Shown here in pieces: positions 25,809-34,815 of a stretch of DNA of 64,000 nucleotides. The notes under the pieces were generated by a model. That model searched no databases and was not told the origin of the DNA. It saw only the letters and a list, made by a program, of their open reading frames with translations. The DNA comes from Paraburkholderia phytofirmans PsJN. GTDB lineage: Bacteria > Pseudomonadota > Gammaproteobacteria > Burkholderiales > Burkholderiaceae. A program made the translations under genes and the position numbers. The stretch spans positions 2,480,001 through 2,544,000 of the forward strand of contig NC_010681.1 in the NCBI RefSeq assembly GCF_000020125.1, given 5' to 3'. The first letter of the stretch is position 1; each line of letters begins with the position of its first letter.

Positions 25809-26792
25809 TTAAAAATTGAATGCGTCGAAGGTGCTGGCGGCGAAGAGTTTCTCCATGGGCACCTCGTCCTGGATCAGGCCGTCGCTTTTCGCATAACGCT
25901 GCAACGTGTCGAGGTCGGGACGGTTCTCTTTCAGACCGTAGCGCCAGTAGTCGTCGCCCATCAGCGATTTGACGCACTCGTATTCTGATGTGATCCACGG
26001 ATGCATGACGCGCAACGTGTCGGTGATCGCGAGTTCGCCGAGGGCGATATCGCGCGACTTCCTGAACGCGGCAAACACGTTGACCGGCAACCACGGATGC
26101 TGCTCAACGAGCGAGCGGCGAATGCCGACCATGTGCATGGGCGGAAACAGCCGTGTTTTGCGAAACCACGCTTCCTCGTTTTCGCGGAAAGCGGGAAAGA
26201 GCCGCTGCACGTGTTCATTGCGACCGAAGCACGATGGCGGCTTCGGCGCGATCAGTGCATCGATCTCGCCTTTATCGAGCAGACGCGCGAGTGTCTGGTC
26301 CGCGGCGATCGGTTCCACCTGAATTGCGGAAGGCAGGTTGTAGGGCACGCGCGCCTCGCGGCCCGCCTGCTCCAGGCCGCCGATCACCCATTGCACGTCG
26401 CGGCTGCTCACACCGTATTCGTCCGCGAGCATGCCGCGCACCCAGATGCCCGCCGTCTGCTGGAAGTCGGGCACGCCGATGCGGCGGCCCTTTAGCGCCT
26501 CGGGAGAATCGATACCGCGATCGTTGCGGATGTAGATTGCGGAATGACGAAACGAGCGCGACAGAAACACCGGCACGCCGATATAACTGGTTTGCCCACG
26601 CGCGGTGGTCAACAGATGCGTGCCGAGCGACAACTCCGAGATATCGAATTCGCCATGACGGAACGCGCGTTGAAAGAGTTCCTCGGCGGGCCCATTCACG
26701 AAGTTGATCTTGCATCCGTCGATCGCGACCTTTCCGTCGAGCAGCGCACGTGTGCGGTCGGTAATCTGACAAGCCAGCGATAGTTCAAGCAT
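25809..26792 (-). CDS. 4,5-dihydroxyphthalate decarboxylase-like protein
   Basis: 327-residue protein with a periplasmic-binding-protein-like fold and no signal peptide. Motifs of the phthalate decarboxylase family (Pht5/PhtD type) are present: 'FDISELSLGTHLLTTARG', 'SRSFRHSAIYIRNDRGI', 'GRRIGVPDFQQTAGIWVRGML' and 'FPPMHMVGIRRSLVEQHPWLP'. The family decarboxylates 4,5-dihydroxyphthalate to protocatechuate, but many members are uncharacterised. It heads the tctC-VOC-tctBA unit 33 bases upstream of tctC. Confidence 0.85.
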   Translation of the reverse strand: MLELSLACQITDRTRALLDGKVAIDGCKINFVNGPAEELFQRAFRHGEFDISELSLGTHLLTTARGQTSYIGVPVFLSRSFRHSAIYIRNDRGIDSPEALKGRRIGVPDFQQTAGIWVRGMLADEYGVSSRDVQWVIGGLEQAGREARVPYNLPSAIQVEPIAADQTLARLLDKGEIDALIAPKPPSCFGRNEHVQRLFPAFRENEEAWFRKTRLFPPMHMVGIRRSLVEQHPWLPVNVFAAFRKSRDIALGELAITDTLRVMHPWITSEYECVKSLMGDDYWRYGLKENRPDLDTLQRYAKSDGLIQDEVPMEKLFAASTFDAFNF

Positions 26793-26971
26793 AGAAGTGA
26801 AGCGCCGTAGGCTGGTATAGAAACTGGGGAATAGTGCTTAAAACAAGCTGAAATGTGCTCACGTCATTCGTAGTGCAAATTAATGCTCATGCGCCCGACT
26901 CAACGTTGGGCACCCATCAATCCGCGCTCGTCGAACGCGGTGCTACTTTGGTTTTCCTATGACTCGCTTCG

Positions 26972-27709
26972 TCAGGCGATCTGATCCGTGGCAGGCGGCG
27001 CCACCGCTTCTTCGCCGGATTTCACCATGCCGTCCAACGCGACGAGCATGCGCTCCTTGCCCTTCGACACGTGACTGAAACTCATCTCGTAGCTCAGGCT
27101 CGCATTGCGGGATTTCAGCGCGTTGACGATCTCACGGTGCTCTTCATTCGACTGCAGCAACGCGCCGCGCTGAACCATTCCATGCACGCGGAACAGATGG
27201 AATTCCTTGACGAAGCCGCGATACAGCTTGATCAATCGCGAGTTGCCCGTCGATCGCACGATGTAGTCGTGAAACTCGAGATTCAACGGATCGAAGCGCG
27301 AAAAATCGCCTTTCTGCGCGGCCTCCTGCATCTCGTCGACATAGGCGTCGAGCTGCGTCGCCATGTCGTCGGTCAGGAGCGGTGCGAGCAACGACGCCGA
27401 CAATGCGGTGAGTCCCGCGCGCAGATCGTAGACTTCAATCGCATCGTCACGCGTGACACGCTGAATGAACACGCCTCGCTGCGGGATCAAATACACGAGG
27501 CCGAGTTCGGCAAGCGCGCGGCATGCCTCGCGCACCGGCCCGCGGCTCACCGAAAGCTTGTCCGCCACGGCCTTTTCGTTGAGCCGTTGCCCCGGCTTCA
27601 ACTCGCCGCTCAGAATCATTCGCTCGATCTCGTGTTGCACGACGCCGGTCAGTGTATGCGCCCGGAAATCAGCCAGAGAGACGGTTGGGGAGATGTGATC
27701 AGTTTCCAT
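26972..27709 (-). CDS. GntR-family regulator with FCD domain
   Basis: 245 residues from ATG 27709: winged HTH (about 20-88, 'AVADKLSVSRGPVREACRALAELGLVYLIPQRGVFI') and FCD domain (about 95-220). It lies 179 bases upstream of the decarboxylase/Tct unit and just downstream of the porin gene, so it probably controls these genes. A longer frame reaches GTG 27760, but that would place an operator and promoter inside the coding region; ATG 27709 is preferred. It lacks a good ribosome site, and the predicted transcript starts at or next to the ATG. Confidence 0.88.
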   Translation of the reverse strand: METDHISPTVSLADFRAHTLTGVVQHEIERMILSGELKPGQRLNEKAVADKLSVSRGPVREACRALAELGLVYLIPQRGVFIQRVTRDDAIEVYDLRAGLTALSASLLAPLLTDDMATQLDAYVDEMQEAAQKGDFSRFDPLNLEFHDYIVRSTGNSRLIKLYRGFVKEFHLFRVHGMVQRGALLQSNEEHREIVNALKSRNASLSYEMSFSHVSKGKERMLVALDGMVKSGEEAVAPPATDQIA

Positions 27710-27716
27710 GAAAACG

Positions 27717-27750
27717 AGTCTATGTGGCACCCTGAAAAATGTCAACACTT
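27717..27750 (-). promoter_or_regulatory. Promoter and operator of the GntR gene
   Basis: On the minus strand TTGACA (27740-27745), a 17-base spacer and TAGACT (27717-27722). Overlapping the -35 is AAATGT-CA-ACACTT (27737-27750), one mismatch from the perfect inverted repeat at 29237-29250. This fits autorepression by the GntR protein. Transcription would begin at about 27710, beside the ATG. Confidence 0.6.
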
Positions 27751-27872
27751 TACTTTTCACGATCTCATCCCTGCGAAACGCCCGTGCAGCGGGCCTGACA
27801 CGTGTGCCATCTCACTGACATTTTCACGTCAGATCCATTCGCCAACGTACGACATGCTCGTGCGCCCAGCCC

Positions 27873-29036
27873 TCAAAACCGATGCCGCATGCCGATCCGG
27901 AAAGCCAATTGGTTCTGCGCATCGCTGCCCGAGTTGCCGAAGTAGCTCGTCGATTTGCCGATCATTGCCTGAACCGGCACACCGTCGTTGTTCCCGGACG
28001 CCTTCTGGTAAATGGCGAGCGCATACACGCTGGTGCGCTTGCTCAGCGAATACTCGACACTGCTGTTGATCTGGTTCCACGTGCCCGTCGACGACCCTCG
28101 AACCTGAGTACGCGTATAGCCCAACGCGGCCTCCAGCGGCGCGGTGACCTGATACACCACGCCGCCCTCGTAAATGTTCAGCGTAGCGGCCGTGTGGTCC
28201 AGGTTCTCGAGCCGGGTGTTGGTCCATAGCGCGTAGCCGAGTACCTTGCCGAACTGATATTTGGCGCCCAGACCCAAGGTGCGCAAATCCCGTTCGCCAA
28301 GCGGATCCAGATTGGCGAGCGTCAGTTTGAGCGGGGGCACTTCCTGCAACGGATACGTGATGTCCGTATAGGCGAAGCCCATGCTGAACGGCCCATTCTT
28401 GTAGTCGACGCCGAAGCTGTAGGTCCGTGACGAGCCGCCCTTGCCGTTGTCGCCGTCCGAGCCGCCAAACTCGCCCGCCGCATTCGAAAAGCCGTACATG
28501 GCGCCGACCTTGAAGCCGTACATGCGCACGCTGTCGAATTTCACCGAGTTGTTGATCCGCACCGAGGTCAGCAGATCGAGCGTGTCGATGTGATACGCGT
28601 AAGCGTCGCCGGCAGTGAGGCCGCCGGTCGAATAGCGGTTCAGGTAGTCGTGCGAGAACGGATACTGGCGGCCCATCGTGAACGAGCCTACGCCGCTTCT
28701 GGATATGCCCACGAAAGCCTGCCGGCCGAACAGCGCGCCGCCCTGGCTGATCGAACCGTCGGCAAGACCAAAGCCACTTTCCAACGTGAAAATGGCCTTA
28801 TAACCGCCGCCCAGATCTTCCGCGCCCTTCAAACCCCAGCGGTTGCCGCCGTTGATGCCGTCGTCGAACTTGACCAGGCTGGAACTGCCGCCGGAGGCGT
28901 TCTGCGCATGGTTGACGTAGCTGATGCCGGCGTCGATCAATCCATAAAGAGTCACGCTGCTCTGCGCGTGGGCCGCGCCAGCCAACCCTCCTAGTGCTAC
29001 GGCGCACATCAGCTTCTGAGCCTTGTGGGTGTTCAC
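27873..29036 (-). CDS. Outer-membrane porin, Gram-negative OmpC/Omp32 type
   Basis: 387 residues with a signal peptide (cut after 'AHAQ', about residue 25). A 16-strand beta-barrel pattern begins 'SSVTLYGLIDAGISYV' and ends with C-terminal Phe ('GMRHRF'), as expected for a trimeric porin of Burkholderiales. It allows diffusion of small solutes, perhaps the substrate of the Tct system. GTG start with an AGGAG ribosome site. The divergent upstream region carries a perfect copy of the operator also found at the GntR promoter. Confidence 0.93.
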   Translation of the reverse strand: MNTHKAQKLMCAVALGGLAGAAHAQSSVTLYGLIDAGISYVNHAQNASGGSSSLVKFDDGINGGNRWGLKGAEDLGGGYKAIFTLESGFGLADGSISQGGALFGRQAFVGISRSGVGSFTMGRQYPFSHDYLNRYSTGGLTAGDAYAYHIDTLDLLTSVRINNSVKFDSVRMYGFKVGAMYGFSNAAGEFGGSDGDNGKGGSSRTYSFGVDYKNGPFSMGFAYTDITYPLQEVPPLKLTLANLDPLGERDLRTLGLGAKYQFGKVLGYALWTNTRLENLDHTAATLNIYEGGVVYQVTAPLEAALGYTRTQVRGSSTGTWNQINSSVEYSLSKRTSVYALAIYQKASGNNDGVPVQAMIGKSTSYFGNSGSDAQNQLAFRIGMRHRF

Positions 29037-29207
29037 TTAAGTCTCCTAATTTTTATATCTGATTGAAAGGAATTCCTCGATTCGGGTTTCGGCCTCCACC
29101 GCTGCCCTTGAACTTCCACCTTCAACTGCCTTACAGCCGAATTCCGCACTTCCACGTTGCGGCGACGCAACCCGCCGCCAGAGCCGGTTCCGCTGATGCG
29201 TCACAAC

Positions 29208-29250
29208 TTGAAACGGAGTGTCGAAGGTTTTATGATAAATGTCAACATTT
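29208..29250 (+). promoter_or_regulatory. Promoter and GntR-type operator between porin and Hsp70-like gene
   Basis: Plus strand: TTGAAA (29208-29213), 17 bases, TATGAT (29231-29236), a strong sigma-70 match. The perfect inverted repeat AAATGT-CA-ACATTT (29237-29250) starts at the first base after the -10 and would cover the transcription start. On the minus strand the same repeat contains TTGACA, which could serve as the porin -35. One bound regulator could therefore control both genes. Confidence 0.65.
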
Positions 29251-29286
29251 TACACACCCAGGGTTTTCCTGACACTCGGCATCGAT

Positions 29287-30537
29287 ATGGCTTACTGCGC
29301 AATAGATTTCGGCACTTCAAATTCAGCCGTTGCGGTCCCGGATCGCGACTGCATCGCACTCGTTTCCGTTGAAAAAGGCGCCACCACCCTGCCGACGGCC
29401 ATCTTCTTCAACAGCGACGACCACACTCACGCATTCGGACGCGCCGCACTGGCGGCCTACGTCGACGGTTTCGACGGCCGCCTGATGCGCGCCATCAAAA
29501 GCATTCTCGGGACGGGCATCGCGGAATCCAGCACAGCTTTGGGCGACGGATCGGCAATCGCGTATCTCGACGTGATCGCGATGTTCGTCGGGCATCTGAA
29601 GGGCTGTGCGCAAACACGTCTTGGCGCGCCGGTCGATCGCGCGGTGCTCGGCCGCCCGGTGTTTTTCATCGACGACGACCCGGCCGCCGACGCTCGCGCG
29701 CAACGGCAGCTCGAGGCCGCCGCCCGCTCAGTGGGTTTTCGCTACCTCGAATTCCAGTACGAGCCGCTCGCCGCGGCCTTCGATTACGAATCGCGGCTCG
29801 GAGAAGAGAAAGTCGTGCTGGTCGCCGACATCGGCGGAGGCACCTCGGACTTCTCACTGGTGCAAGTGGGTCCGCAGCGAATGTCGAGGATGGATCGCAA
29901 GGACGACGTGCTTGCGCATCACGGTGTGCACGTTGCGGGAACGGATGTCGACCGGCGGGTTGAACTGGCTGCCATTCTGCGAGAAGCCGGTTACCGCAGC
30001 CTGGACAAGGAAGGACGTGAAATACCGAATCGCGCCTATTTCGATCTGGCGACGTGGCATCTGATCAACTCGCTCTACACGCCCAAGCGGCAAACCGAGC
30101 TGCGGCTCATGCGCCATCTGTACCGGAACCCGCTTCATCATGACCGGCTGATGCGAGTGGTGGACCGGCGGCTCGGCCATGCGCTCGCCGCGAGTGCGGA
30201 ACGGGCAAAGATTGCGATTGCGGCTGGCGGCGATACGCTGATCGAGATCGACCCGATCGAGCCGGGCCTGAGCGTCGCTTTCGACGAACAGCAACTCGTC
30301 GACGCCACGCGCGAGGAAAGAACGCGGATTGTTCACGCCGCGCGGGAGACGGCGCGGCTGGCCGGCATCGCTGCGGGCAAGGTCGATGCCGTCTATTTCA
30401 CCGGCGGATCGACGGGCCTCGCCTCCTTGACCCGCGCCATTGCGGGTGCGTTTCCCGAAGCCGAGCTCGTGTTCGGCGATCCGCTAGCGAGCGTGGCCAC
30501 CGGTCTCGGCATCCACGCAAAACGGGTCTTTGGCTAG
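29287..30537 (+). CDS. Hsp70-family protein, YegD-like
   Basis: 416 residues holding only an actin-like ATPase domain: phosphate 1 'AIDFGTSNSAVAV' at the N-terminus, phosphate 2 'VVLVADIGGGTSDFSLV' (about 180), and the adenosine motif 'AVYFTGGSTGLASL' (about 365). There is no substrate-binding domain, so it resembles YegD-type DnaK relatives whose role is unclear. ATG 29287 is chosen because an upstream in-frame ATG (29239) falls inside the operator. The promoter/operator suggests regulation by the neighbouring GntR protein, which is unusual for a chaperone-like gene. Confidence 0.88.
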   Translation: MAYCAIDFGTSNSAVAVPDRDCIALVSVEKGATTLPTAIFFNSDDHTHAFGRAALAAYVDGFDGRLMRAIKSILGTGIAESSTALGDGSAIAYLDVIAMFVGHLKGCAQTRLGAPVDRAVLGRPVFFIDDDPAADARAQRQLEAAARSVGFRYLEFQYEPLAAAFDYESRLGEEKVVLVADIGGGTSDFSLVQVGPQRMSRMDRKDDVLAHHGVHVAGTDVDRRVELAAILREAGYRSLDKEGREIPNRAYFDLATWHLINSLYTPKRQTELRLMRHLYRNPLHHDRLMRVVDRRLGHALAASAERAKIAIAAGGDTLIEIDPIEPGLSVAFDEQQLVDATREERTRIVHAARETARLAGIAAGKVDAVYFTGGSTGLASLTRAIAGAFPEAELVFGDPLASVATGLGIHAKRVFG

Positions 30538-30576
30538 CGGCAGATTTGTCTCGATGACGTGGCCCCGCGGCGCCGC

Positions 30577-31341
30577 TTAGTCGATCAATTCCCGATGCAA
30601 TGCCACGAATTCCTGAGCGAGCTTATGACGGGGATCGAAGTGAATCATCGGCTTCGCATACTGGTGCGACTCGCGAATCTTCACGGACGTCGACAGTCGC
30701 GACTCCAGCACAGGCAAGCCTTCGCCGATCAGTTCCTCGACCAGTTGAAGCGGCAGACTCGCGCGCGGCTGAAACTGGTTGATCACGATTCCTTCGACTT
30801 CCAGTCCGGGATTATGGTCCTGCTGAATTTCCTTGACGTTGTCGAGCAGCGTGTACAGCGCGCGACGGGAGAAGTCGTCGCAGTCGAACGGAATCAGGCA
30901 ACGCTCCACCGCGATCAGCGCTGAGCGACTATAGAAATTCAGCGCCGGCGGTGTGTCGATGTAGATCGCGTCGTACTCATCCAGTTCGTTCAACGCGTCA
31001 CGCAGCTTGTAGATCTTGTAGCGCGATTCGAGCTTGCCGTGCAGCGTGTCGAGATCCGGATGCGAGGGCATCACATGGAGGTTCTCGAACGGCGTGGGGT
31101 GGATGAACGTCGAGACCGGTGTCGGCCGGAAACTGAAGCTCAAAGCCGTTTCGAAGAAGTCCGCGACGTTGGGCTTGAGATCGCTGGCCTGCTTGCCGAG
31201 AAGATACTGGCTGGAGTTGCCTTGTGGGTCCAGATCGATGACTAGCGTACGCAAGTTCTCGCTGGCGTTGATGGCCGCCAGGTTGCATACGATGGTCGAT
31301 TTGCCCACACCGCCCTTCTGGTTGAATATCACACGCCGCAT
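30577..31341 (-). CDS. ParA-family ATPase without a ParB partner
   Basis: 254 residues. A deviant Walker A 'NQKGGVGKST' (7-16), Walker A' 'DLDPQGNSSQYLLG' and Walker B 'YDAIYIDTPP' are intact. No parB, parS site or cell-division gene lies next to it, so this is an orphan ParA, perhaps placing a protein cargo rather than DNA (inference). It is convergent with the Hsp70-like gene and upstream of nothing on its strand. A full-length, probably active ATPase. Confidence 0.9.
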   Translation of the reverse strand: MRRVIFNQKGGVGKSTIVCNLAAINASENLRTLVIDLDPQGNSSQYLLGKQASDLKPNVADFFETALSFSFRPTPVSTFIHPTPFENLHVMPSHPDLDTLHGKLESRYKIYKLRDALNELDEYDAIYIDTPPALNFYSRSALIAVERCLIPFDCDDFSRRALYTLLDNVKEIQQDHNPGLEVEGIVINQFQPRASLPLQLVEELIGEGLPVLESRLSTSVKIRESHQYAKPMIHFDPRHKLAQEFVALHRELID

Positions 31342-31474
31342 TGACCTCTGCCCCTATATTGAGAACGCACCAAAGGCACAGCTTACCCTGGCAAAATGAC
31401 AGCGCGAGGTGCGTCCCTATGAATAGTTTTTGAAGGCGTTTGCTTGTGTCAATCCGGCCAGGCGCCCTGCCCGT

Positions 31475-32743
<1,269 letters not shown>

Positions 32744-32894
32744 CTAATTTAAAGATAGCAGCCGTGGTCGGGCACGTGCAGCCGGTCAGCGCAATCGGGC
32801 CCTAACGCCGTCCAGACGGGGCTTGTGGCCCATTCGTTCGACGGCTCATCCTTCGAGTTGCATTCCTTCTGATAAAGGTAAACCCCGAGCCGCA

Positions 32895-34469
32895 CTACGA
32901 CGCAAGAAACAGTCGATACACCGGGTTCTGCGTCTCTTCCCAGTTCGGATAGCCGAGCGTGGCGAGAAACTTGTTGAACGCCTCGTTCTCGCTATCCGGC
33001 ACCTGGATGCCGACCAGAATCGAGCTATAGTCCGCGCCCTGGTTGCGATAGTGGAACAGGCTGATGTTCCAGTTCGGCGCCATCGACGAAAGGAATTTCA
33101 TCAGCGCGCCTGGCCGTTCGGGAAACTCGAAGCGGAACAGACGTTCGTCGTGTGCCAAGGGCGAGCGCCCGCCGACCATGTAGCGGATGTGCTGCTTGGA
33201 GAGTTCGTCGAACGTCAGATCGACGGTGGCGAAGCCGTGCGCTTCAAACGCGCCCGCGATCTGCGCCGACTCGCTGCGATTCCTGATCTGCACGCCCACG
33301 AAGATATGGGCGGAGTTCGCATCCGCAATACGATAGTTGAATTCGGTGACGCTGCGTGTGCCGACCAGTTCGCAGAAGCGGCGGAAACTGCCGCGCTCTT
33401 CGGGGATCGTCACGGCGAACACCGCTTCGCGCGCTTCGCCGACTTCGGCGCGCTCGGCCACGAAGCGCATGCGGTCGAAATTCATGTTCGCGCCCGACGT
33501 GATCGCGATCAGCGTCTGGTTCTCGATGCCTTCGCGCTCCGCATACTGCTTGGCGCCGGCCACGGCCAGCGAGCCCGCGGGCTCCAGCACACTGCGGGTG
33601 TCCTGGAAGACGTCCTTGATCGCGGCGCAGAGCGCGTCGGTATTCACGAGCAGCACGTCGTCGAGATATTCGCTGCACAGGCGGAAGGTTTCTTCACCGA
33701 CGAGTTTCACCGCCGTGCCGTCCGAGAACAGACCGACCTCATTCAGCGTGACCCGCTCACCGGCTTTCAGCGATGCTGCCATTGCACACGAATCATCGGT
33801 CTGCACGCCGATCACCTTGATCTCGGGCCGCACCGATTTCACGTATGCAGCCACACCCGCCGCCAGTCCACCGCCGCCGATCGGCACGAAGATCGCGTGA
33901 ATCGGCCCCTGATGCTGGCTGAGAATTTCCATCGCCACGGTGCCCTGGCCGGCGATCACATACGGATCGTCGAACGGATGCACGAAGGTCAGATCGCGCT
34001 CTTTTTGCAGCTTTACTGCGTGCTCATACGCGTCGCTATACGATTCGCCGAACTGCACCACTTCGACGGTCGGGCCGCCGTGCGCGCGCACCGCGTCGAC
34101 CTTCACCTGCGGCGTCGTAACCGGCACCACGATGATCGCTTTCACGCCCATACGCGCCGCCGACAGCGCCACGCCCTGCGCATGATTGCCCGCCGACGCC
34201 GTAATCACCCCACGTTCCAACGCTTCAGCGGAAATATGCGCCATTTTGTTGTACGCGCCGCGCACCTTGAACGAGAACACCGGCTGGTTGTCCTCGCGCT
34301 TCAGATAGACCGGATTGCGCAGACGTGCCGACAGATTCGGCGCGCGTTCGAGTTCGGTCTCGCGGGCCACGTCGTAGACGCGCGCGGTCAGGGTTTTTTT
34401 CAGGTAGTCGTGGCGCAGCGCGACGCTATCGGCGGCTTCGGCCACCTGTTTGAGTTGGTGTAACGACAA
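32895..34469 (-). CDS. ilvA: Threonine ammonia-lyase (threonine deaminase), biosynthetic
   Basis: 524 residues. The N-terminal PLP domain has the Schiff-base Lys in 'FSFKVRGAYNKM' (K68), 'SAGNHAQGVALSA' and the phosphate-binding 'IGGGGLAAG'. Two C-terminal ACT-like regulatory domains (about 335-520) are present, as in E. coli IlvA, so isoleucine feedback is expected. It converts threonine to 2-ketobutyrate, the first step to isoleucine. The TTG start follows AGGAG by 6 bases. An Ile-rich leader peptide and terminator lie directly upstream, indicating attenuation. Confidence 0.95.
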   Translation of the reverse strand: MSLHQLKQVAEAADSVALRHDYLKKTLTARVYDVARETELERAPNLSARLRNPVYLKREDNQPVFSFKVRGAYNKMAHISAEALERGVITASAGNHAQGVALSAARMGVKAIIVVPVTTPQVKVDAVRAHGGPTVEVVQFGESYSDAYEHAVKLQKERDLTFVHPFDDPYVIAGQGTVAMEILSQHQGPIHAIFVPIGGGGLAAGVAAYVKSVRPEIKVIGVQTDDSCAMAASLKAGERVTLNEVGLFSDGTAVKLVGEETFRLCSEYLDDVLLVNTDALCAAIKDVFQDTRSVLEPAGSLAVAGAKQYAEREGIENQTLIAITSGANMNFDRMRFVAERAEVGEAREAVFAVTIPEERGSFRRFCELVGTRSVTEFNYRIADANSAHIFVGVQIRNRSESAQIAGAFEAHGFATVDLTFDELSKQHIRYMVGGRSPLAHDERLFRFEFPERPGALMKFLSSMAPNWNISLFHYRNQGADYSSILVGIQVPDSENEAFNKFLATLGYPNWEETQNPVYRLFLAS

Positions 34470-34537
34470 GGCAAGCTCCTGTGCGGCAAGGACGAATCAG
34501 CAGAGAGTTCACCAGGAGGCAGGCTGCAAGCGGACAT

Positions 34538-34564
34538 AAAAAAACCCGCCTCGTGGGGCGGGTT
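34538..34564 (-). terminator. Attenuator terminator in the ilvA leader
   Basis: On the minus strand an 8-base stem AACCCGCC/GGCGGGTT (34557-34564 with 34543-34550) with a 6-base loop runs into seven T. It lies after the leader peptide and 68 bases before ilvA, so it stops transcription before the structural gene. Confidence 0.88.
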
Positions 34565-34589
34565 ATGTGTCACTGCTATCCGACGCGCG

Positions 34590-34652
34590 CTAACCCACCA
34601 TTCGATGAATGATGCTAATAATCAGCGCAATACGGATGTCGAGGCAGTTCAT
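34590..34652 (-). CDS. Leader peptide for ilvA attenuation, 20 residues
   Basis: MNCLDIRIALIISIIHRMVG followed by TAG. Six of 20 residues are Ile, with two pairs of adjacent Ile codons, and further Leu and Val codons. Its position between a TTGACA box and a T-tailed terminator ahead of ilvA is classical for a branched-chain amino acid leader. The ribosome site is weak (GAAGA), and initiation may be near-leaderless. The peptide itself needs no function; stalling of its translation is the signal for isoleucine shortage. Confidence 0.85.
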   Translation of the reverse strand: MNCLDIRIALIISIIHRMVG

Positions 34653-34815
34653 GCGTTCGATCTTCGTTGACTTGAGGCGCTTTGTCAATCCCCGCTAATT
34701 GCCATGCTCACCGCGGCGAGTTATCCGCATGACTGCCACATGCGCTCGCCACCACGCTCGCCCGCCGTCACGAACAACATCGTGACTACGACGCCGAGTC
34801 TGCGCGATGCGACGA

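Larger units (their letters stand above)
34538..34688 (-). promoter_or_regulatory. ilvA transcription attenuator region
   Basis: The leader runs from a TTGACA -35 (34683-34688) through the Ile-rich leader peptide (34590-34652) to the terminator (34538-34564). The segment GGTGGGTT (34592-34599, the last leader codons) can pair with AACCCGCC, the 5' arm of the terminator, through 8 pairs with one G-U. A ribosome stalled upstream at Ile codons leaves this pairing free and prevents termination. A ribosome reaching the stop codon covers GGTGGGTT and lets the terminator form. The -10 is weak (GAAGAT), and the start would lie close to the leader ATG. Confidence 0.8.
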
